From: Thermoplasmata archaeon
Lineage (GTDB): Archaea; Thermoplasmatota; Thermoplasmata; Thermoplasmatales; Thermoplasmataceae
Length of the DNA: 49,367 nt
NCBI GenBank assembly: GCA_021817735.1
Contig: JAKAFX010000002.1
Span: 1-49,367, forward strand
Direction: 5' to 3'
This document shows, one piece after another, positions 41,756-49,367 of this stretch. The first letter of the stretch is position 1. Each line of letters opens with the position of its first letter. Both the position numbers and the translations under genes were made by a program. Under the pieces are notes generated by a model. It worked only from the letters and a program-made list of their open reading frames with translations, did no database searches and was not told where the DNA came from.

Positions 41756-42491
41756 AGTCGTTCTAAAAATCAAGAGATCAGAACCATCTGTAAGTTCAGT
41801 AACAAGGTTCGATGAGTTCAAAGTGCCGGTAGAAGAAGGCATGGTAGTCCTGGATGCAGTTCATTACGTGGAGCAACACATGGACCCCACGCTTGGAGTA
41901 AGATGGAATTGCAAAGCGGCACGATGCGGGTCGTGCGCTGCCGAAATCAATGGAAAGCCAAAGCTGATGTGCAAGACCAGGGTGGACAGCATTGGTGAGA
42001 AGATCACAATTGAACCGATGCACGCTTTCCCTGTTGTCAAGGATCTGGTGACGGATGTGTCCCACAATTTCGAGATAGCCAAGAAGATCCCTGCATTCAC
42101 ACCAAAAAAGGATGCACCTTCTCCACTAATCATGCAGCAGACTGACATCATGAGGAGCAAGGAATTCAGAACTTGCATAGAGTGCTTTTTGTGCCAGGAT
42201 GTGTGCCATGTCATCAGGGAGCACCACTCTGACTATGTTGGACCAAAACACGTTGTGAAAATTGCATCTCTTGATATGCATCCTATTGACGGAATTGACA
42301 GGTCAAATTTCCTTCACTCAGGAGGTGGCTTGGGCTTCTGTGATATCACGAAGTGCTGCCAGGAGATATGCCCAGAGGGAATAAGGATCACAGACGACGC
42401 AATCATACCCGAGAAGGAAAGGGTCGTAGACCAGGTATTCGATCCCATTGGCAGGCTGGTTCACAGGATCAGGGGAAGCAGGTGGCAATAA
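41748..42491 (+). CDS. sdhB: Succinate dehydrogenase iron-sulfur subunit
   Basis: A 247-residue subunit from ATG 41748, overlapping the sdhA end by 8 nt (a GTG at 41736 is an alternative start). It contains the plant-type [2Fe-2S] site (NCKAARCGSCA...LMC), a ferredoxin motif CIECFLCQDVC, and a final CDITKCCQEICPEG for the third cluster. It relays electrons from FAD to quinone. Normal length and all cluster cysteines are visible. Confidence 0.95.
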   Translation: MREVVLKIKRSEPSVSSVTRFDEFKVPVEEGMVVLDAVHYVEQHMDPTLGVRWNCKAARCGSCAAEINGKPKLMCKTRVDSIGEKITIEPMHAFPVVKDLVTDVSHNFEIAKKIPAFTPKKDAPSPLIMQQTDIMRSKEFRTCIECFLCQDVCHVIREHHSDYVGPKHVVKIASLDMHPIDGIDRSNFLHSGGGLGFCDITKCCQEICPEGIRITDDAIIPEKERVVDQVFDPIGRLVHRIRGSRWQ

Positions 42492-43217
42492 ATGTATAAA
42501 ACAGAGAGAAAACAGGGATGGTTTCCGGAATTCACTGAACTAAATTGGAGATTCTGGAGTTTTGTTCTCCTACTTGTAATGTCTTTGGGAGCCCTTACAT
42601 GGTTTCCAGTTATCGGCACATTTGAGGGTTATACCGATCCATTCTATTCACCTACCCTGCTGGTAATACCGCTCATTGCTGCATTCAGGCTCAGCTGTTA
42701 TGCATACAGGAAGGACTACTACAGGCACGTCTTCAAGCACCCTCAGGCGTGCGCAGCGGGTATAAGGGAAGGAAAGAATGGGGAGAGCCGCGGATACAGT
42801 GGAGAGAAAGGGTTCTTCGCCCTTAACAACTATCACAGGTATTTCCTTTATGTTGGGTTGGCGATACTGCCGTTCTTCTACTATGACTTTGCCGTTTCCA
42901 TGTTCTATCAGCCAGGTTATTTTATCTTCAGGCTCGGCAGCATTCTGCTCATAGTAAATGCACTGTTGCTCACGCTGTGGACAATTTCTTGCCACGCTTT
43001 CAGGCACATATTCGTAAGGGGGCAACTGGACTGTTTCAGCTGCTCTCTCGGGGGGAAAACCATGAAGAAACTCTATGATGGCCAGTCATTCCTGAACAGG
43101 CATCACGAAGAGTTTGCATTCATCAGCCTGATAATTGTTGTAGGAGTGGATTTGTATATAAGGGCGTTGATCGCAGGTCTTCCAGTTGACTTCACCTTCC
43201 TGAAGTTGGCAATTTGA
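42492..43217 (+). CDS. sdhC: Succinate dehydrogenase membrane subunit C
   Basis: A 241-residue protein starting right after the sdhB stop. It has five hydrophobic segments and the pattern LSCYAYRKDYYRHVF...PQACA and NNYHRYFLYVG seen in actinobacterial-type SdhC. It has several His in or near TMs (HRYFLY, CHAFRHIF) that could ligate heme b. It anchors the enzyme and holds the quinone site. Confidence 0.82.
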   Translation: MYKTERKQGWFPEFTELNWRFWSFVLLLVMSLGALTWFPVIGTFEGYTDPFYSPTLLVIPLIAAFRLSCYAYRKDYYRHVFKHPQACAAGIREGKNGESRGYSGEKGFFALNNYHRYFLYVGLAILPFFYYDFAVSMFYQPGYFIFRLGSILLIVNALLLTLWTISCHAFRHIFVRGQLDCFSCSLGGKTMKKLYDGQSFLNRHHEEFAFISLIIVVGVDLYIRALIAGLPVDFTFLKLAI

Positions 43218-43227
43218 GGTGTAACAA

Positions 43228-43413
43228 ATGAGCGAAAATGCAACAAGATATAGGTATCCCCTTTTCTTCGTGGGTTCATTCCTCATGCTCATCATGGCTT
43301 TCTTCCTTCACTTTGGTGTTGAAGTGCCGGAACTCTACGTTGAAACAGTTGTGTTGATAGGATTTGTGCTTTTTGTCCTTTCAATGGTTGTAGGTCTGGG
43401 ATCAAAGGAGTAG
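43228..43413 (+). CDS. Small two-TM membrane protein, possible SdhD
   Basis: 61 residues: a short polar tail, TM1 (LFFVGSFLMLIMAFFLHF), a loop and TM2 (VVLIGFVLFVLSMVVGL). It starts 10 nt after sdhC with GAGGTG upstream. Position and size suggest a second anchor subunit of the SDH complex, but no motif proves it. Confidence 0.6.
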   Translation: MSENATRYRYPLFFVGSFLMLIMAFFLHFGVEVPELYVETVVLIGFVLFVLSMVVGLGSKE

Positions 43414-43592
43414 GGTCTTACTTACTCCTGCGCCTCCACATATTTTTATAATTCTTTGATTTTTGCAGGATTGCGTTACAATAGGTATTTCTTGGTGGGA
43501 AGAATCCTCATTCACCAGATATGGACTGAAGAGGCCCCATTTCTGGAAAGAACGTGATCTGGATATTGGTCGGGAAGATGAGACCTGAGTAA

Positions 43593-45068
43593 ATGGAATA
43601 CAAGTGGATAGTACTTAGCAATACAACCCTTGGAGTCCTGATGTCATCACTGGATACTAATATAGTCCTCATAGCTCTCCCTACCATTGGACATAGCCTT
43701 CCAGGAATGAACGCATTTAACGTTCTGTGGGTCATTCTTGGATATCAGCTCATAATCGCAACAGTTCTAGTAAATTTTGGTCGGCTCTCGGATCTCTTCG
43801 GAAGAGTGAAACTATATAATATCGGCTTTGCGGTTTTCACAATAGGATCTGCCCTTTGCAGTATTTCGCAGACAGCGGATCAGTTAATCGGTTTCAGACT
43901 TATACAGGCAACTGGCGCTGCATTCCTGTTCTCAAACAGCGCGGCAATAATCACGGACGCCTTTCCGCCAAACGAAAGAGGCAAAGCACTTGGGATCAAT
44001 CAGGTTGCCATTGTCGTAGGTTCGGTGGCAGGGCTAGTAGTTGGTGGGGTCCTTACAACAACGGTCAGCTGGCAGTCAATATTCTGGGTAAACATCCCAA
44101 TAGGCATATTTGCAACCGTGTGGGCACATCTACGGCTGAAGGAATTGTCTCACCTTCCAACAGAGCATAAGATAGACATCGCTGGAAACTGTTTCTTTGC
44201 TATTGGCCTGCTTCTGCTTCTTCTTGGGATCACCCTAAACGCTGTATCTGGGTTGAGTGACCCAATCACTGCAGTCATGATCATCTTCTCATTACTGAGC
44301 TTCGGGCTTTTCCTTTACGTTGAAAGGAGAGTAAAAAACCCGATGTTTGATCTCTCACTGTTTCGCAGCCGAATATTCAACGCGGGAAACGAGACAATAT
44401 TCCTGAATGCCCTGTCGAGAGGCTCGTTTGTACTTGTTATGGTCTTTTACTTGCAGGGACCCCTGATGCGGTTATCGCCGCTAGAAGCCGGTCTATTCCT
44501 CATCCCGATGTCAGTCTCACTCTCCATAACTGGACCAATAAGTGGATCATTATCTGACAGATATGGTTACAGGCCATTTGTCATCATTGGCCTTGCTCTC
44601 TCTGCGCTAGGGTTCCTGATGATGGCGGGCATAGGAGGAACAGTGACCAGTTTACAGGTTCTATTCCCTCTGATCTTGATAGGGAGTGGAATGGGGGTTT
44701 TTGCGTCTCCCAACAGGTCGTCAATCATGAATTCTGTCCCTGCAGAGCGCAGAGGAGTAGCATCAGGGATAAGCACCACTCTTGTAAATGCTGGAAACAC
44801 GATGAGCATCGGTCTCGCTTTTTTGTTCATGAGCACTGCCACCCCGAGATCCACCCTTGATCTAATCTTTTCAGGAACGTCGAATGGCATCGGAAGTTTT
44901 TCCTATACAGATTTCCTGACTTCCGTTCATCTTGTGTTCTACATTTCAGCGATGATGCTCTTGGTATCAATTCTTATCTACGTGGTAGGTTTCAGAAAGG
45001 GGGAGAAAGAGGGTGCCAGCTTAATATCTCATAAGATTGGAACTTCCCAACTCAGGGATAACAGTTGA
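43593..45068 (+). CDS. MFS drug-proton antiporter, 14 TM (DHA2/EmrB type)
   Basis: A 491-residue EmrB/QacA-type exporter. TM1 motif 'TLGVLMSSLDTNIVLIALPTI' with the membrane Asp, 'FGRLSDLFGRVKLYNIGF' (MFS motif A), 'RLIQATGAAFLFSNS' and 'PNERGKALGI' (motif C region) are typical. 14 TMs are counted from hydrophobic segments. It exports toxic organics using the proton gradient. It follows sdh after 180 bp with no clear shared regulation. Confidence 0.9.
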   Translation: MEYKWIVLSNTTLGVLMSSLDTNIVLIALPTIGHSLPGMNAFNVLWVILGYQLIIATVLVNFGRLSDLFGRVKLYNIGFAVFTIGSALCSISQTADQLIGFRLIQATGAAFLFSNSAAIITDAFPPNERGKALGINQVAIVVGSVAGLVVGGVLTTTVSWQSIFWVNIPIGIFATVWAHLRLKELSHLPTEHKIDIAGNCFFAIGLLLLLLGITLNAVSGLSDPITAVMIIFSLLSFGLFLYVERRVKNPMFDLSLFRSRIFNAGNETIFLNALSRGSFVLVMVFYLQGPLMRLSPLEAGLFLIPMSVSLSITGPISGSLSDRYGYRPFVIIGLALSALGFLMMAGIGGTVTSLQVLFPLILIGSGMGVFASPNRSSIMNSVPAERRGVASGISTTLVNAGNTMSIGLAFLFMSTATPRSTLDLIFSGTSNGIGSFSYTDFLTSVHLVFYISAMMLLVSILIYVVGFRKGEKEGASLISHKIGTSQLRDNS

Positions 45069-45215
45069 ACCAGCATACAATGTCAGCGTGCGTTGTCCAG
45101 GGACATTCGCGGGGCCATGCAAATTGGAATTTAGATATTGAACAACCTCCCCGAGGTTATAGCAAAAATTAGTTAGCATTCCAAGATGGGCAGTGCTGGC
45201 AATGATGAGGCTAAA

Positions 45216-45265
45216 CGATTATATATGTGTGTGTTATAATTGGTTGACAACTACTGGTTGTCAAC
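45216..45265 (+). promoter_or_regulatory. hsp20 promoter with overlapping palindrome
   Basis: A TATA-like CGATTATATATG (about 45216-45227) is followed by the perfect inverted repeat GTTGACAAC-TACTG-GTTGTCAAC (45243-45265). Transcription should start inside the palindrome, ~25 nt past the TATA, so a dimeric repressor there would block RNA polymerase. The regulator encoded downstream is the natural candidate. Confidence 0.6.
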
Positions 45266-45275
45266 AGGTGATAAT

Positions 45276-45833
45276 ATGACACACAGGAGAAATTACGACG
45301 ATGACTGGGACGACGACTTCTTTGAAGACTTCTTTGAAGGGTTCAACTTTGACTTCAAGAAGTTCAACGAGAGAATGATGAAGATCTTTGAAAACATGAA
45401 GAAGAATATGGGAGAAATGCAAAACGAGCCCTATGTCTACGGATTCAGCTTCAAAGTCGGGCCTGACGGAAAACCTCACTTTCAGGAGTTTGGAAATATT
45501 CCGGAAAGGGAAAGGGGTAGGCTCGGTCCATCCGTGGATCTCGAGCAAGGCGTTAGGGAGCCGATGACTGACATATCTGAAGACAAGGAAAAGATCTATG
45601 TCACTGTGGAACTTCCCGGTATATCCAAGGAAAACATCGACCTTAAGGTTACAGAGGACAAGGTCATAGTAAGTGTCAAGGAAGGAAACAGAAGCTATTT
45701 CAAGACCATGAACCTTGAATCGCCAATTATCGTGGATGCAACCGTGGCAAAGTTCACGAACGGAATACTCGACTTGGTTCTTCAGAAGCAGAAGAAGGAG
45801 GAGCAGGGCGGGAAGAAAATCCGCATCGAGTAA
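45276..45833 (+). CDS. Hsp20/alpha-crystallin small heat shock protein
   Basis: A 185-residue protein from ATG 45276; the in-frame TTG at 45240 lies within the operator. The first ~75 residues are acidic and Phe-rich (DDDWDDDFFEDFFEGF-like repeats, typical of assembly arms). The crystallin domain follows with 'PMTDISEDKEKIYVTVELPGISKENIDLKVTEDKV'. It holds unfolded proteins. The C terminus (KKIRIE) carries an I-x-I-like anchor. It is followed 22 nt later by a winged-helix gene. Confidence 0.88.
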   Translation: MTHRRNYDDDWDDDFFEDFFEGFNFDFKKFNERMMKIFENMKKNMGEMQNEPYVYGFSFKVGPDGKPHFQEFGNIPERERGRLGPSVDLEQGVREPMTDISEDKEKIYVTVELPGISKENIDLKVTEDKVIVSVKEGNRSYFKTMNLESPIIVDATVAKFTNGILDLVLQKQKKEEQGGKKIRIE

Positions 45834-45855
45834 ATACAACCTTAGCAGTGAAAAC

Positions 45856-46473
45856 ATGGATTACGGGGACGACTACATAGAGTATTTCATAGCGGCTCTT
45901 GAGAATGAAACAAGACGACAAATTCTCAGGAGCCTTATTTCAGATAGATCGTATGCTCTGGAAATCAGCAGGAGTATCGGCGTTTCTCAGCAAGCGATTA
46001 ACAAGCATCTCGCTGTACTTGAAGATGCAAAGTTGATCATCTCGCAAGGGTTGCTGCCATCAACCTCTGGGGCAGCGAGGAAAGTGTACAGGCCTACTGG
46101 ATTCTCTACTCTTGTAGTTGATTACTCCAAGAATTTCTTTGACATAAAGAGGTATCCTCTTGAATTCAGCGAGAGCCCAGAGGATACTACAATTCCAGGA
46201 AACGTTGAATCAATGATGAAGCGACTGAGAGAAGTGGATCAGAACATCAGTCACCTCATGGATGAGCGAGAACGGATGCTAAGAGAGAAAGACTCTCTGA
46301 TCTACAACCTCAAGTTAATGATTGGCAGGATAGCGCCGGATTCAACAAGCAGGCGCATACTCGAGACATATCTTGAGACCCTTGATCCGGAAGCAACCTC
46401 AACTAAATTGTCTTTGCCAGTAGAGCTCGTTAACCTGATCGTGGAAAGGTTTCTAGAGTCAAGCAACTTCTGA
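45856..46473 (+). CDS. ArsR-like winged-helix regulator
   Basis: A 205-residue protein from ATG 45856. Residues ~5-95 form a helix-turn-helix of the ArsR/HTH_20 type (EYFIAALENETRRQILRSLI, then 'EISRSIGVSQQAINKHLAVLEDAKLI', then a wing with 'SGAARKVYRPT'). A coiled-coil-like helix follows (MMKRLREVDQNISHLMDERERMLREKD). No metal-binding Cys is seen. Being 22 nt downstream of hsp20, with a palindrome over that promoter, it is likely an autoregulatory heat-shock repressor, comparable in role to Phr of Pyrococcus. Confidence 0.82.
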   Translation: MDYGDDYIEYFIAALENETRRQILRSLISDRSYALEISRSIGVSQQAINKHLAVLEDAKLIISQGLLPSTSGAARKVYRPTGFSTLVVDYSKNFFDIKRYPLEFSESPEDTTIPGNVESMMKRLREVDQNISHLMDERERMLREKDSLIYNLKLMIGRIAPDSTSRRILETYLETLDPEATSTKLSLPVELVNLIVERFLESSNF

Positions 46474-46529
46474 CCCATCTTTCTGAGACAAGCAATCAGC
46501 TAATAACGGCCATAGAAATATACTGAAAG

Positions 46530-47429
46530 ATGAAATTCCTCGCTTACTTCGGACATCTTAACATAGACATTGTGCTGAAGACTAAAAAGATAAATTTCCT
46601 CGGGTCCTCGAGCATCGACAGCGTGAATGACGTATTTGGGGGAACTGCTGGGAATTTTGCAATCGTGGCTTCAAGACTTGGAGTACCATTTGACTTATTT
46701 AGTTCCGTTTCAAGAGAAACTCATTCAGGCTACCTGCAGTACCTGTCCAACTGCGGAATCAATATAGAGCATATCACGATTTCAGAAGGAACACGAGGCC
46801 CAGTATGTTACATCGTGTCTGATGGGGTAAATCAGCAGTATTTCATGCACCAGGGGCCTATGGAAAATTGGGATCCAAACAAAAACGGCTCATTTATGGG
46901 CGATTACAGATACGTACATTTTTCAACAGGTCCGCTGGAGAATTTTGTCAAATTGAAGACAGGCAAGGACACTACAATTACTCTTGATCCCGGGCAGGAA
47001 GTAAGTTTCAGGTATCAACCTGATCTGTTGAAAGAGGCTATTGAGCGCTCAGGAATACTTATTGTGAATTCTCATGAATCTGAGGTGGTAATGAAATTGC
47101 TTGGTATATCCCGTGAATCATTCTGGAATTTGCGTAAGACCATCATAGTAACCTCAGGCTCAAATGGTGTCGACTACTCTTACATGGGAAAAAGATATCA
47201 CCAGGATTCAGTCAAGGCGATCAAGCCCCTCGATTCCATTGGGGCCGGGGATGCTTTTAGGGCGGGATTTTACTTCGGCCTCTGGAATAACAAGAACTTC
47301 CATGAATCCATATTTTTAGGACAGGTTGCAGCGTCAAGAGCGGTCGAGACTGGGATAACAAACTTCGATTTGACTTCTGATGTATTGCTCAACAAGCTTC
47401 CTGAAGCACCTGAATTTGTGGATCGTTAG
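46530..47429 (+). CDS. PfkB-family sugar/nucleoside kinase
   Basis: A 299-residue ribokinase-fold enzyme. 'FGGTAGNFAIVASRLG' is the substrate-binding G-rich motif, and DSIGAGDAFRAGFYFG the catalytic motif with the Asp base and anion hole. 'VTSGSNGVDY' lies between. The substrate could be ribose, adenosine or a ketodeoxy acid. A short TATA-like CTAATAACG sits ~28 nt before ATG 46530. Confidence 0.9.
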   Translation: MKFLAYFGHLNIDIVLKTKKINFLGSSSIDSVNDVFGGTAGNFAIVASRLGVPFDLFSSVSRETHSGYLQYLSNCGINIEHITISEGTRGPVCYIVSDGVNQQYFMHQGPMENWDPNKNGSFMGDYRYVHFSTGPLENFVKLKTGKDTTITLDPGQEVSFRYQPDLLKEAIERSGILIVNSHESEVVMKLLGISRESFWNLRKTIIVTSGSNGVDYSYMGKRYHQDSVKAIKPLDSIGAGDAFRAGFYFGLWNNKNFHESIFLGQVAASRAVETGITNFDLTSDVLLNKLPEAPEFVDR

Positions 47430-47770
47430 CAAAGTCTAGTATTCCATTTCCCACGGTAAGGGCATGTTAAGTTCACTAACCTTTCCAGTGGGACAATGCA
47501 AGCATATAGTGGTTCGCCAAAATCAAAAATTCACTCATTGTGGGACATCTATGTCGACCGTTGGGATTGATTTATTTCGAAAATCGAAGTATTAAATGTC
47601 TAAACCGTGACTTTACACCTGCCTTCCTCCAGATTTCCATGAAACCCTTTAATCAAGCCAATTTTTCGCTTAATCAAATGTGGGTGCACGAATAATTCCA
47701 TTAATCACATTATCAGAGATTCTGTATTTATAGGATACATACAGTGGTTATGGGTGAAAATATTTATTAG

Positions 47771-47783
47771 TGTGGGTGCACTA
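47771..47783 (+). repeat. Internal repeat of the IS, left copy
   Basis: TGTGGGTGCACTA sits between the transposase TATA-like box (AAATATTTATT, 47757-47768) and its ATG. An exact reverse complement lies at 49284-49296 over the stop codon, and a near copy (TGTGGGTGCACGA) at 47679-47691. It may be a transposase-binding or read-through-blocking site. Confidence 0.5.
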
Positions 47784-47792
47784 TAACTATAA

Positions 47793-49286
47793 ATGGCATA
47801 CTTTGCTTACAAGCGCTCTGGAAAGAACAGGTACCTTGTAATACGGTGGAAGAAACGCATTAATGGTGTACCGACAATAGTCAAGGAGGTAAGTGTGGGT
47901 ACAGCGGATGATCTTGCCAAAACCATTGCAAACGATCTCGATGAGATCGAGATCACAGCATACAGCGGTGGATCAACCCTATGTGTCTTAAGGATGGAAC
48001 ATGAGGTTGGAATAAGATCCATCGTCAATAATATCATCAGCCACCATGACACGGGCATGTCCCCCGGTGATTATTTCCTCCTCTTCATCATGAATCGGCT
48101 GTCGGATCCGGAATCGAAGAGCGGAATCGAGAGGTGGATGCAGAGGGATTATGCATCCACCCTATACCCGAAGAAAGGATCACAGGATTTCTGGAACTTC
48201 ATGGATCGCATAACTGATGATCTCATGGACAGGATCATGAAAGCGGTGAGGGAAAAGATCCTGACAATGGGATATGATTTCTCCAGGATATTTGTGGATG
48301 CATCAAACATGTACACATTCATGGAGGAGAATGACATGGCAAGGAAGGGACATAACAAGGCGCATCGCTATGACCTGAATCAGATATCATACTACATCGC
48401 CTCGAACTATGATTACATTCCCCTATTCTGGAATTCATATGCTGGGAATATACATGATTCAAAGACTTTTCCTGAAATGATAAAGCAGGTTCCACAGGAT
48501 TCGGTGATAATATTCGACAGAGGATACAATTCCAGAGAGAATGTGGAACTTCTCCATGGAAGGAAATACATCGGATCTCTTGTCATGTCGGATCACAGTG
48601 ATCTTGCCGATCTCATTACGGATAACGATTCTGTTACAGAAACGGAGAAGTTTGTATATGGAAGAAAACACAGGATAATCGTGTACCACAGATCTGAACT
48701 GCAGAGAAAGAGGATCATGTCATTCATGAAGGTCTTGAAGAGAGTTTACAGGAAAGCAGAGAAGATCATGGATTCCGGTGATTCCGATGCCATGGATAGG
48801 GCAAGAATGTATCTGGAATCCCATAACCTCAATGAAACCATTCTCTTACCTGATCTCACAATAGATCATGAAAGGATGAGGGAAAGAATGAAACTCCTGG
48901 GCATGAATGCACTCTTCACGGATATAATGGACATGAGGGCAGATGACATCATAGATCTGTACAGGAAGAGAAACAGGGTGGAGCACTGCTTCCGCACAAT
49001 TAACACAATGGATATTGCCTTCCCGGTATACCACTGGACTCCACAGAAGATACGGGTGCACATGTTAATGTCAATGATTGCGTATCTCTTCCTGGCACTG
49101 ATTTACAATGAGATGCACAGATCTGTGGATGAAATATCACTCCAATCCACAGCAGAAGCCATGAAAGACATAATGGTGGTTTATGCAGCAAGGGGAAAAA
49201 CTGTGAGATCAAGACTGGACTTCAAGTCGGAAACGGGAAAGATAATGGGGAGGGTCATGAAACTCGATGATCTCGTAGCAGGGTAG
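47793..49286 (+). CDS. IS1634-like DDE transposase
   Basis: A 497-residue transposase of the IS4 group. Catalytic residues are Asp169 (RIFVDASN), Asp242 (VIIFDRGYN) and Glu397 in the YREK-like motif YRKRNRVEHCF. The long insertion region between the second Asp and the Glu fits IS1634-type enzymes. The ATG at 47793 lies ~30 nt from a TATA-like box, so the mRNA is leaderless. The ORF is complete with no frameshift. Confidence 0.9.
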   Translation: MAYFAYKRSGKNRYLVIRWKKRINGVPTIVKEVSVGTADDLAKTIANDLDEIEITAYSGGSTLCVLRMEHEVGIRSIVNNIISHHDTGMSPGDYFLLFIMNRLSDPESKSGIERWMQRDYASTLYPKKGSQDFWNFMDRITDDLMDRIMKAVREKILTMGYDFSRIFVDASNMYTFMEENDMARKGHNKAHRYDLNQISYYIASNYDYIPLFWNSYAGNIHDSKTFPEMIKQVPQDSVIIFDRGYNSRENVELLHGRKYIGSLVMSDHSDLADLITDNDSVTETEKFVYGRKHRIIVYHRSELQRKRIMSFMKVLKRVYRKAEKIMDSGDSDAMDRARMYLESHNLNETILLPDLTIDHERMRERMKLLGMNALFTDIMDMRADDIIDLYRKRNRVEHCFRTINTMDIAFPVYHWTPQKIRVHMLMSMIAYLFLALIYNEMHRSVDEISLQSTAEAMKDIMVVYAARGKTVRSRLDFKSETGKIMGRVMKLDDLVAG

Positions 49287-49367
49287 TGCACCCACAAGTG
49301 TAAATTAAAAAAGAGCCTGAAAAACCTACTCCCGGATCAACAAAAATAAAATGGATGTAAAGTCACG

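Larger units (their letters stand above)
47606..49367 (+). mobile_element. IS4/IS1634-like insertion sequence, reaching window end
   Basis: A 12-bp perfect inverted repeat, CGTGACTTTACA at 47606-47617 and TGTAAAGTCACG at 49356-49367, brackets one transposase gene. The element is about 1.76 kb, and the right end may extend past the window. Inside lie 187 bp before the gene, and a subterminal word TGTGGGTGCAC at 47679 and 47771 with an inverted copy at 49284-49296. The target duplication cannot be checked because the right flank is absent. Confidence 0.78.

Noticed and set aside
45261-45857. 198-aa minus-strand frame antisense to hsp20
   Set aside because: Leu/Val/His-rich product arising from the complement of acidic Hsp20 codons; no promoter.
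47771-49296. Taking TGTGGGTGCACTA repeats as the true ends of the second IS
   Set aside because: The promoter of the transposase would fall outside, the right copy overlaps the stop codon, and a better outer pair exists at 47606 and 49367.
1-49367. CRISPR array or cas genes
   Set aside because: No regularly spaced direct repeats and no Cas protein motif were seen anywhere on either strand.

Overview
The window reads as archaeal chromosome from the Thermoplasmata, most likely a member of, or close to, the Thermoplasmatales. Supporting signs are TATA-like boxes about 25-30 nt upstream of many start codons with almost no leader, archaeal-type genes (AsnRS, split ADP-forming acetyl-CoA synthetase, an EF-Tu/SelB-like protein without a GTPase site), and a heme, succinate dehydrogenase, sulfide oxidation and formyl-THF gene set. 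I cannot name the species.

Layout. 1-5.06 kb: the 3' end of purD converges on a minus-strand cluster asnS-hemE-hemH-(EF-Tu-like), with a DUF309 gene upstream. 5.06-11.87 kb: tRNA-Cys(GCA) followed directly by an AT-richer integrated element. It carries a tyrosine integrase, a divergent small gene, a tightly coupled operon (AbrB-like, two tiny ORFs, a zinc-ribbon protein, a P-loop NTPase), a palindrome-rich gene-free stretch that may be an origin, a DUF5343 + Swt1-type HEPN pair, and an orphan ORF. An IS3-family insertion (11.88-13.17 kb) closes this region. 13.3-25.6 kb: chromosomal genes for a RibD-C/DHFR-like reductase, a tandem winged-helix regulator, an MMPL transporter, a polytopic membrane protein, a triple-repeat protein, a DedA protein, an Ada-like AraC-methyltransferase, an MFS transporter, an HxlR regulator and a YceI protein. 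25.7-28.0 kb: a minus-strand sulfur operon dsrE-tusA-sqr-DUF1641. 28.3-36.2 kb: fhs, the two acetyl-CoA synthetase subunits, a P-type ATPase, a phosphoribosyltransferase, a hypothetical gene and tRNA-Val(TAC). 36.5-39.1 kb: a two-gene glycosyltransferase operon. 39.4-47.4 kb: dCMP deaminase, sdhABC plus a small membrane gene, a 14-TM MFS pump, an hsp20-regulator pair and a PfkB kinase. 47.6 kb to the window end: an IS4/IS1634-like insertion whose right inverted repeat ends exactly at the last base.

How the genes fit together. Electrons from sulfide (SQR) and succinate (SDH) would feed the quinone pool, and the heme genes supply cytochromes. TusA/DsrE would carry sulfane sulfur onward. The best candidates for a poorly described system lie in the tRNA-Cys element: the DUF5343-HEPN pair, which looks like an RNase-type defense or toxin module, and the coupled AbrB/zinc-ribbon/NTPase replication-like operon. 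Two promoters with embedded palindromes (the MFS gene at 23.3 kb and hsp20 at 45.2 kb) are good candidates for local repressor control.
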